NCBI GenBank assembly: GCA_012510755.1
Contig: JAAZHL010000363.1
Location: 1 to 5,515, forward strand
Reading direction: 5' to 3'
Source: Leucobacter sp.
Lineage (GTDB): Bacteria > Actinomycetota > Actinomycetes > Actinomycetales > Microbacteriaceae
DNA length: 5,515 bases
Shown: piece by piece, positions 1-5,515 of the stretch
Position numbering within the stretch: position 1 is the stretch's first letter
Layout: every line of letters starts with the position of its first letter
Made by a program: the position numbers and the translations under genes
Notes under the pieces: model-generated
Told to the model about the DNA's origin: nothing
Seen by the model: the letters and a program-made list of their open reading frames with translations, nothing else
Databases searched by the model: none

Positions 1-786
1 ACACAAGAAGAAGCGACCGCACGCCTGCCGCTCATCGCCCGCGATCGCAACCCCAAGGTAGTGGGGCGCACCTTCTCAAATCTAGCAATCGAGCTCGCGC
101 TCGGTTCAGTGCCCGGCCTCTTTCTCGGGTCGCCTCCAGGCGACGGCACCGTCTATGGACGATTCCGACCAATGTATGTGCCGCAAGACGCAGTCACGCA
201 CCGCGTGCATTTGGCAAACGGCGAAACACTCGTGATCGAGCCCCCCACAGAGACCCTGACGCTCGCCCCAACCGACCGTGATGTCTCAAACGAGCCAGGC
301 GAGACGTCGGCCAACTACGCAAGCGAAGATGGCGACGCCGCGGGTGCCGCTCGACAGAGCTCAGCACCCGCTGGCTATGTGCGCGTACCGCTCGGCGCCC
401 TGTTCGGCGCCCGCAGTGGCGACAAAGGCGGCAACGCCAACATCGGCGTGTGGGCCCGCAACGAAGCAGGGTGGCACTGGCTGCAGCGCGAGCTCACCGC
501 AGACCGCTTGCGCGAGCTGCTGCCCGAGGCAGCCGCACGACGCATCGACCGCACTGAACTGCCGAACTTTCGCGCACTGAACTTTGTCGTGCACGGCCTG
601 CTCGGCGAAGGGGTCGCGCACGGTGCGCGATTCGATGCCCAGGCAAAGGGAATTGGCGAATGGTTGCGCAGCCGCTACGTTGACCTGCCCGAACATCTCG
701 TCGCCATCGTCGACACGAAGCTCGCGAGCACTGAACAACCAATCGCACTCGATGACTTCTTCACCCCGGCAAGCAGTGCTGAATGA
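1..786 (+). CDS. AtuA-family (DUF1446) protein with AtuA-like C-terminal domain, 5'-truncated by the window
   Basis: The reading frame is open from base 1 to the TGA at 784-786 (261 residues visible). The GTG at 61 is internal: homology-like sequence continues upstream of it, so the true start lies before the window. Visible residues 1-90 look like the end of the DUF1446 core (VVGRTFSNLAIELAL, then PGLFLGSPPGDG). A polar, Ala/Ser/acid-rich linker covers roughly residues 90-125. The C-terminal AtuA-like domain then begins at PLGALFGARSGDKGGNANIG and includes LPNFRALNFVVHGLLGEGV. Family knowledge: AtuA is encoded in Pseudomonas acyclic terpene (citronellol/geraniol) clusters, and relatives sit beside acyl-CoA carboxylase genes in actinobacteria; no reaction is established. 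Two-domain members are about 550-600 residues, so about half is visible. No membrane segment or signal is seen; a cytoplasmic role is inferred. Family assignment is strong, function unknown. Confidence 0.9.
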   Translation, partial: TQEEATARLPLIARDRNPKVVGRTFSNLAIELALGSVPGLFLGSPPGDGTVYGRFRPMYVPQDAVTHRVHLANGETLVIEPPTETLTLAPTDRDVSNEPGETSANYASEDGDAAGAARQSSAPAGYVRVPLGALFGARSGDKGGNANIGVWARNEAGWHWLQRELTADRLRELLPEAAARRIDRTELPNFRALNFVVHGLLGEGVAHGARFDAQAKGIGEWLRSRYVDLPEHLVAIVDTKLASTEQPIALDDFFTPASSAE

Positions 787-848
787 CGAACGCCGAGTGA
801 AACACACTGGCACGCAAAGCTGACCGCACCCCCTACAGGAGCAAAGAA
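787..848 (+). other. Short intergenic gap between the AtuA-like gene and the acyl-CoA dehydrogenase gene
   Basis: This is the only real gap in the window. It holds the ribosome binding site of the next gene near its 3' end. I see no hairpin followed by a T-run that would act as a terminator, and no convincing -35/-10 pair, so the upstream gene is probably cotranscribed with the three downstream. An internal promoter or operator cannot be ruled out by eye. Confidence 0.6.
837..841 (+). promoter_or_regulatory. Ribosome binding site AGGAG for the acyl-CoA dehydrogenase gene
   Basis: AGGAG lies 7 bases before the ATG at 849, an ideal Shine-Dalgarno match and spacing. It is the best ribosome binding site in the window and fixes the dehydrogenase start. 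The two downstream genes have only weak sites, which suggests translation of the carboxylase genes is fed from this one. Confidence 0.8.
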
Positions 849-2054
849 ATGAACACGTACGATCACGAGGTGATCGGCGAAGACGAACTGTCTGCCCTCG
901 CCGACACCACCCGCCGCTTTGTCGAGGCACACGTGCTGCCCGAGCAGCAGACCTGGGAAGAACAGGGCGAACTGCCCCGCGCACTTCACCTGACAGCAGG
1001 CGAACTCGGACTGATCGGTGCCCCCTACCCAGTCGAGGTCGGCGGTGGCGGCGGCGGGCTGCAGGCGACCGTCGCAATCACCGAAGCCGCCCACGAGGCA
1101 GGCATGTCGGGCGGCACCTACGCTTCACTCTTCACCTCAGGCATCAGCCTGCCCCACATCGTGTTGGCAGGCAGCGACGAGCAGATCGACACCTATGTGC
1201 GCCCCACGATCGACGGGGAAAAGATCGGCTCACTCGCCATCACCGAGCCGAGCGGCGGCTCAGACGTCGGCCACCTGCGCACCAAAGCCGAACGTGACGG
1301 CGACCACTACTCGATCAGCGGTGAGAAGACCTTCATCACGTCTGGCGTACGCGCAGACTTTGTTGTCACCGCAGCCCGCACCGGCGGCCCAGGCGCACGC
1401 GGCGTATCGCTCATCATCGTGCCTACTGACACGCCCGGTTTCAACGTGTCAAAGAAGCTCAAGAAGATGGGCTGGCACGCCTCAGACACCGCAGAACTCT
1501 TCTACGACAACGCCCGCGTGCAGACGTCACAGCTGGTTGGCGAAGAGGGTGCCGGCTTCACCTATATCTCGCATGGTTTCGTGAGCGAACGAGTCACGCT
1601 CGCCGCGCAGGCCTACGGGGGCGCGCAACGCGCGCTCGACCTGGCACTGCAGTGGTGCCGCGATCGCGAGACCTTTGGCCAGAAACTCATCACGCGAGAC
1701 ACCATTCGTGCCACCCTCACCGAAATGGCCAGGCGCATCGACATCGCCCGCGTCTACACACGTCAAACTGCCCGCAGGTGGGACGAATTTCAGGCATCCG
1801 GCGCACGCACCGCAGCCAGCGGCGATCAGATAGGCCTCGATCTCATCGCGACCGCCTGCTTCGCCAAGAACACTGCCGTTGAGGCATCAGAGTGGGTGGC
1901 CAGCCAGGCCGTGCAACTCTTCGGCGGCATGGGCTACATGAGCGAGAGCGAGGTCGAGCGCATCTACCGCGACACCCGCATTCTCGGCATCGGCGGCGGC
2001 ACCACCGAAATTTTGACCACGCTCGCAGCGAAGAACCTGGGGTACCTGTCATGA
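849..2054 (+). CDS. Acyl-CoA dehydrogenase (isovaleryl/citronellyl/long-chain-like class)
   Basis: A flavoprotein predicted to oxidise an acyl-CoA to the trans-2,3-enoyl-CoA, passing electrons to ETF in the cytosol. Its 401 residues are a typical full length. The helical N-terminal domain covers about residues 10-125. The middle beta domain starts with the flavin signature ITEPSGGSDV (131-140) followed by SGEKTFITSG (157-166). The C-terminal helical domain (about 240-400) has RDRETFGQ (271-278), QLFGGMGYM (356-364) and ERIYRDTRILGIGGGTTEI (370-388). The position that carries the catalytic Glu in medium-chain and butyryl-CoA dehydrogenases is Gly383. Instead, Glu247 in FVSERVTLA aligns with the helix-G base used by isovaleryl- and long-chain acyl-CoA dehydrogenases, so the enzyme should be active. 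The ATG start is supported by AGGAG. The stop overlaps the carboxyltransferase start, so the product probably feeds that carboxylase. From memory the context equals mycobacterial fadE13. The exact acyl substrate cannot be read from sequence. Confidence 0.95.
   Translation: MNTYDHEVIGEDELSALADTTRRFVEAHVLPEQQTWEEQGELPRALHLTAGELGLIGAPYPVEVGGGGGGLQATVAITEAAHEAGMSGGTYASLFTSGISLPHIVLAGSDEQIDTYVRPTIDGEKIGSLAITEPSGGSDVGHLRTKAERDGDHYSISGEKTFITSGVRADFVVTAARTGGPGARGVSLIIVPTDTPGFNVSKKLKKMGWHASDTAELFYDNARVQTSQLVGEEGAGFTYISHGFVSERVTLAAQAYGGAQRALDLALQWCRDRETFGQKLITRDTIRATLTEMARRIDIARVYTRQTARRWDEFQASGARTAASGDQIGLDLIATACFAKNTAVEASEWVASQAVQLFGGMGYMSESEVERIYRDTRILGIGGGTTEILTTLAAKNLGYLS
2051..2054 (+). promoter_or_regulatory. 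ATGA stop/start overlap coupling dehydrogenase and carboxyltransferase translation
   Basis: The ATG of the beta subunit (2051-2053) overlaps the TGA of the dehydrogenase (2052-2054). The only Shine-Dalgarno-like sequence is a weak GGGG at 2039-2042, 8 bases before the ATG. Termination-reinitiation coupling is the likely mode of initiation. Confidence 0.75.
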
Positions 2055-3646
2055 CCGTCTTCAACTCTGCGCTAGACACCGCATCGGCCGATTACGGGCA
2101 AGCCCGTGACGCCATGCAAGCTCGCCTCGACGAACTCGACGGGGTCTTCGACCAGTTGGCCGCCTCGGGCGGCGAGAAAGCAGTCGCACGGCACCGTGCA
2201 CGTGGCAAGCTCACCGTGCGCGAGCGCATCGAGCTGCTGCTCGACCGCGACACACCATTTCTCGAGCTGGGCGCATTCGCCGGATGGGGCAGCGACTTTG
2301 CGGTCGGCGCCAGCATTGTGAGCGGCATTGGGGTGGTGTCGGGTGTAGAGTGCGTGATCCTCGCCAACGACCCGACGATCGCCGGCGGCACCATTAACCC
2401 GCCCTCGCTCAAAAAGCAGCTGCGCACGATGGACATTGCGCTGAAGAATCGCCTGCCGCTCATCACACTTGTTGAGTCAGGCGGCGCGAACCTGCCCAGC
2501 CAGCGCGAGATCTTCATTCCCGGTGGCGACTCATTCAGGCGACTCGCCGAACTGTCGAAGGCGGGCGTGCCCACCGTCTCCATCGTCTTCGGCAACTCGA
2601 CGGCGGGCGGCGCCTATCTGCCCGGCATGAGCGATCACATCGTCATGATCGAAAAACAGTCGATGGTGTTCTTGGGTGGCCCACCGCTCGTCAAAGCCGC
2701 CACCGGTGAAATCAGCGACGAAGAATCGCTCGGCGGCGCCGAAATGCACGCCCGCACCAGCGGCCTCGCCGACCACTTCGCCCGCGACGAGCAAGATGCC
2801 CTGCGCATCGGGCGTCGCATCGTGTCACGTCTCAACGTCGAAAAGCAAGGCCCGCGCCCGGGTCCCGCGGTCGACCCACTCTACGACAGCGAAGAACTGC
2901 TCGGCATCGTGCCGCCAGATCTGAAGATTCCGTTTGACCCACGCGAGGTCATCGCCCGCGTCGTCGACGGCAGCGACTTCGACGAGTTCAAGCCGCGCTA
3001 TGGTTCTGGCATGGTGACCGGCTGGGCCCGCATTCACGGCTACCCCGTCGGCATCATCGCGAACTCGAAGGGCGTCATCTTTAGCGAAGAAGCGCAGAAG
3101 GTCACCCAGTTCATTCAGGTGGCGAACCGGCAACGCACACCGCTGCTGTTCATGCACAACACCACGGGCTACATGGTGGGGCGCAAATACGAAGAGGGCG
3201 GCATCATCAAGCACGGCTCGATGATGGTGAATGCTGTCTCGACCTCGACCGTGCCGCACATTTCGCTGCTCGTCGGCGCTTCATATGGCGCGGGTCACTA
3301 CGGCATGTGCGGGCGGGCGTTCGACCCCCGTTTTGTCTTCGCATGGCCCACCTCAAAATCAGCGGTCATGGGCGGTGCGCAGCTCGCCGACGTCATGTCG
3401 ACCGTCGCTCGTGCCTCGGCCGAAGCTCGCGGCATTCCCTTCGACGAAGACGCCAACGAGGTGCGCCGCCAGGCCATCGAAAAGCAGATCGAAGACGAGT
3501 CATTGCCGCTGTTCTTGTCGGGGCTTGGCTACGACGACGGCATCATTGACCCCCGCGACTCCCGCACCGTGCTCGGGCTGTCGCTCTCAGCTATCGCAAG
3601 TGGCCCGATCGACTCAGACCGCTCGTACGGCATCTTCAGAATGTGA
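2051..3646 (+). CDS. Acyl-CoA carboxylase beta subunit (carboxyltransferase; MCC/GCC/AccD2-like)
   Basis: Predicted to transfer the carboxyl group from carboxybiotin, borne by the alpha subunit, to an acyl- or enoyl-CoA. The frame is open upstream to 1892, but the ATG at 2051 is chosen because it overlaps the dehydrogenase stop and the protein's homology begins just after it; this gives 531 residues, normal for the family. The N-terminal crotonase-fold half has ARGKLTVRERIELLLD (50-65), ANDPTIAGG (105-113), ESGGANLP (142-149) and the oxyanion-hole segment GNSTAGGAY (181-189), then GGPPLVKAATGE (209-220). The C-terminal half has FMHNTTGYMVGRKYE (367-381), GASYGAGHYGMCGRA (409-423), MGGAQ (440-444) and the terminal GIFRM typical of methylcrotonyl-CoA carboxylase beta subunits. 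TAGGAY rather than the propionyl-type AGGAVYSP places it in the MCC/geranyl-CoA carboxylase branch. Residues 155-174 are about three residues shorter than in human MCCB, so the substrate may differ from 3-methylcrotonyl-CoA. Confidence 0.95.
   Translation: MTVFNSALDTASADYGQARDAMQARLDELDGVFDQLAASGGEKAVARHRARGKLTVRERIELLLDRDTPFLELGAFAGWGSDFAVGASIVSGIGVVSGVECVILANDPTIAGGTINPPSLKKQLRTMDIALKNRLPLITLVESGGANLPSQREIFIPGGDSFRRLAELSKAGVPTVSIVFGNSTAGGAYLPGMSDHIVMIEKQSMVFLGGPPLVKAATGEISDEESLGGAEMHARTSGLADHFARDEQDALRIGRRIVSRLNVEKQGPRPGPAVDPLYDSEELLGIVPPDLKIPFDPREVIARVVDGSDFDEFKPRYGSGMVTGWARIHGYPVGIIANSKGVIFSEEAQKVTQFIQVANRQRTPLLFMHNTTGYMVGRKYEEGGIIKHGSMMVNAVSTSTVPHISLLVGASYGAGHYGMCGRAFDPRFVFAWPTSKSAVMGGAQLADVMSTVARASAEARGIPFDEDANEVRRQAIEKQIEDESLPLFLSGLGYDDGIIDPRDSRTVLGLSLSAIASGPIDSDRSYGIFRM
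3643..3646 (+). promoter_or_regulatory. Possible GTGA stop/start overlap for the alpha subunit gene
   Basis: A GTG at 3643-3645, in frame with the alpha subunit, overlaps the beta subunit TGA at 3644-3646. It would add four residues (starting VSTQ) before the ATG at 3655. Neither start has a good Shine-Dalgarno sequence: a weak GAG at 3645-3647 could serve the ATG. The overlap copies the ATGA arrangement one gene upstream, which is the argument for GTG. Confidence 0.4.
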
Positions 3647-3654
3647 GCACCCAG

Positions 3655-5515
3655 ATGACCACGAATCTCACTCCAGCCCCCGCGCAGTCAACTGAGACGC
3701 GCATCACACGTGTGCTTGTCGCCAATCGCGGCGAGATCGCGCGCCGCGTCTTTGCCACCTGCCGCGCCCGCGGCATCGGCACCGTCGCCGTGTTCTCAGA
3801 CGCCGACGCCGACGCGCCATTCGTTGGCGAGGCCGACTTCGCCGTTCGTCTGCCCGGCACCGCACCCGCAGACACCTACCTGCGTGGTGAACTCATTATC
3901 GAAGCCGCGAAGCGCGCAGGCGCCGACGCCATTCACCCTGGCTATGGGTTCTTGTCAGAGAACGCCGGGTTTGCGCGCCAGGTGATCGAAGCAGGCATCA
4001 CGTGGATCGGCCCCGACCCCGAGTCCATCGACCAGATGGGGTCAAAGATCGAGTCGAAGCGGCTGATGCTCGCTGCCGACGTGCCGGTGCTCGGTGAGCT
4101 CGCGGTCGATCAGATCACCGAAGCCGATCTGCCGGTGCTGGTGAAGGCATCGTCAGGTGGCGGCAGGCGCGGCATGCGCATCGTCACCGACCTCGATGCG
4201 CTCGCTGAGACCGTCGAGTCTGCCTCACGCGAGGCGGCGAGCGCGTTCGGCGACCCCACGGTGTTCTGCGAACGGTACATTGCCGCCGGGCATCACATCG
4301 AAGTGCAGGTCTTCGGCGACCGGCACGGTAACGTGTGGGCAGTCGGCGAGCGTGAGTGTTCGATTCAGCGACGCCACCAGAAGGTCGTCGAAGAAGCTCC
4401 CTCACCGCTGGTTGAGAAGCACGGTGCGGCCATGCGCGAGCGCCTGTACGACGCGGCACGGGCTGCCGCATCGCAGATCGGCTACGTGGGCGCGGGTACG
4501 GTGGAGTTTCTCGCCGACGAAAACGGTGACTTCTTCTTTCTCGAGATGAACACGCGCCTGCAGGTTGAACATCCGGTGACCGAGTGCACGACCGGTCTTG
4601 ACCTGGTCGGCTTGCAGCTCGACGTCGCCACGGGCGGCGTGCTTGCAGGCGAGCCTCCCGCTGCCACCGGGTATGCCATCGAGGTGCGCCTCTATGCCGA
4701 AGACCCTGCGGAAGATTGGCAGCCGCAGTCGGGTCGAGTAGAACTGTTCGAGCTGCCGGGCGTAGCGTCGCAGTTCAGTGTGCTCGGCACCGGTGCGCCC
4801 GCAGTTCGTCTCGATGCGGGCATCGAAACGGGCGAGACCATCACCACCTTCTACGACCCGATGATCGCGAAGGTGATTGGTGTGGGCCCCACCCGCCATG
4901 CCGCGGCCAGCGCGCTCGCAAGCTCGCTCGAGGCCATGCGTTGGCAAGGGCCGCGCACGAACGCTGACCTGCTTGTGAATGTGCTGCGTGAGCCGACGTT
5001 CCTGGCGGGCATCACCAGCACCAAGTACTTCGACGAGCACCCAGAAGTGTTCGCGCCGACGCTCGACTCAAACAGCGTGCGCCCCTATGCGATTGCTGCG
5101 GCGATCGCCACGGGAGCCGCTGTTGCCAGTGGCGCGCCCGCCGGGCCGAGCGACGACCTCGCCGCAGGTGACCCGGTGAGCGGTGAAGACGCACTTGCAC
5201 TCGCAATCGCCGAGGCGAACCCGCGGCCCAAGATCGGCGGCTGGCGGCTCTTTCATGCCGACTGGCGCAGCAGAAGCTACGTCGTCGCCAGCGATGAGCT
5301 CACCGTCGAGTACCGGCAACGCCGAGACGGTTGGCAGGTTGCCCCCGACGAGGGCGGCGCCCAGGTCGAGGTCATCGCGGCAAGCGCTGACCAGGTGCGC
5401 CTCGCGATCGACGGGGTCGAGCGCCGCTTCGCTGTGCAGCGCACTGGCTCGGGAGTCTGCGTCACCTTGGCATCAGCCTCAGTGACCTTCGAAGAACAGC
5501 CCCGCTACACTGACC
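3655..5515 (+). CDS. Acyl-CoA carboxylase alpha subunit, biotin carboxylase (3' end outside window)
   Basis: Predicted to carboxylate its own biotin using ATP and bicarbonate, then supply the adjacent beta subunit. The frame stays open to the window edge (620 residues). Numbering from ATG 3655: biotin carboxylase N-terminal domain about 18-130 (RVLVANRGEIARR, HPGYGFLSEN); ATP-grasp domain about 130-335 with MGSKIESKR, Lys164 before the glycine-rich loop, QRRHQKVVEEAPSP with Lys243, Glu284, and EMNTRLQVEHPVTE with Glu297, Asn299 and Arg301; C-terminal biotin carboxylase domain about 338-455 (EVRLYAEDP, FYDPMIAKV). Residues about 465-620 are a divergent stretch corresponding to the subunit-contact (BT) region of MCC/PCC alpha subunits. 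The biotinyl domain with its AMKM-type lysine is not reached and should follow within about 80 residues, for a total near 700. Odd point: the glycine loop reads KASSGGGRRGM, with Arg171 where Escherichia coli AccC has Gly166. A GTG at 3643 is an alternative start. Confidence 0.95.
   Translation, partial: MTTNLTPAPAQSTETRITRVLVANRGEIARRVFATCRARGIGTVAVFSDADADAPFVGEADFAVRLPGTAPADTYLRGELIIEAAKRAGADAIHPGYGFLSENAGFARQVIEAGITWIGPDPESIDQMGSKIESKRLMLAADVPVLGELAVDQITEADLPVLVKASSGGGRRGMRIVTDLDALAETVESASREAASAFGDPTVFCERYIAAGHHIEVQVFGDRHGNVWAVGERECSIQRRHQKVVEEAPSPLVEKHGAAMRERLYDAARAAASQIGYVGAGTVEFLADENGDFFFLEMNTRLQVEHPVTECTTGLDLVGLQLDVATGGVLAGEPPAATGYAIEVRLYAEDPAEDWQPQSGRVELFELPGVASQFSVLGTGAPAVRLDAGIETGETITTFYDPMIAKVIGVGPTRHAAASALASSLEAMRWQGPRTNADLLVNVLREPTFLAGITSTKYFDEHPEVFAPTLDSNSVRPYAIAAAIATGAAVASGAPAGPSDDLAAGDPVSGEDALALAIAEANPRPKIGGWRLFHADWRSRSYVVASDELTVEYRQRRDGWQVAPDEGGAQVEVIAASADQVRLAIDGVERRFAVQRTGSGVCVTLASASVTFEEQPRYTD

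Noticed and set aside
61..63. GTG at 61 as the start of the first gene
   Set aside because: The frame is open to base 1, residues before it fit the DUF1446 core, and a start here would remove most of a conserved domain.
787..848. Possible terminator or promoter in the only intergenic gap
   Set aside because: I found no stable inverted repeat with a T-run and no convincing promoter hexamers; only the ribosome binding site is supported.
1041..1058. Run of six glycine codons in the dehydrogenase, a possible simple repeat
   Set aside because: It sits at the usual glycine-rich turn of acyl-CoA dehydrogenases (the YGGSGG-like site), so it is normal family variation and not a repeat element.
361..1077. 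Long minus-strand open frame (238 codons) across the end of the AtuA-like gene and the start of the dehydrogenase
   Set aside because: It is Arg/Cys-rich, lacks recognisable motifs and lies opposite two strongly supported genes; such antisense frames are common in high-GC DNA.
1892..2050. Upstream in-frame extension of the carboxyltransferase to 1892
   Set aside because: The extension lies within the conserved dehydrogenase C-terminus and translates to an Arg/His-rich sequence unlike any carboxyltransferase; the ATG at 2051 fits the family length.
4402..5040. Minus-strand open frame of 212 codons opposite the biotin carboxylase
   Set aside because: It is fully antisense to a conserved catalytic region, shows no family motifs, and is explained by codon bias of the sense gene.

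Overview
The window is a compact, one-directional block of four plus-strand genes from a high-GC bacterium. Codons end mostly in G or C, initiation contexts are short, and stop/start codons overlap, which suggests an actinobacterium. A Microbacteriaceae-like member of the Micrococcales is my guess from codon style (frequent TCA serine and GAA glutamate codons within a high-GC background), not something I can prove.

Layout: (1) bases 1-786, the C-terminal part of a DUF1446/AtuA-family protein carrying the extra AtuA-like C-terminal domain; its 5' end lies outside the window. (2) A 62-base gap with a clear AGGAG ribosome binding site. (3) 849-2054, a 401-residue acyl-CoA dehydrogenase of the class with its catalytic glutamate in helix G. 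(4) 2051-3646, a 531-residue biotin-dependent carboxyltransferase (acyl-CoA carboxylase beta subunit) whose start overlaps the dehydrogenase stop as ATGA. (5) From 3655 (or from an overlapping GTG at 3643) to the window edge, a biotin carboxylase alpha subunit, complete through its biotin carboxylase domain but cut off before the biotin-carrying domain. No RNA gene, mobile element, CRISPR array, long repeat or terminator was seen. The genes are so tightly packed that no gene-free stretch exceeds 62 bases.

How the genes could work together: the dehydrogenase would make a 2,3-enoyl-CoA. The alpha/beta pair would then carboxylate the gamma carbon of a 3-methyl-branched enoyl-CoA, as in leucine (Liu) or acyclic terpene (Atu) breakdown, or the alpha carbon of a saturated acyl-CoA. 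The AtuA-family protein is a hallmark companion of such clusters but has no established reaction. The order AtuA-like / acyl-CoA dehydrogenase / beta / alpha matches, from memory, the Mycobacterium tuberculosis Rv0976c-fadE13-accD2-accA2 block, whose physiological substrate is to my knowledge unsettled. The main points of interest are that conserved but uncharacterised gene set, a beta subunit acyl-pocket segment about three residues shorter than in methylcrotonyl-CoA carboxylase, and an arginine in the glycine-rich ATP loop of the alpha subunit.
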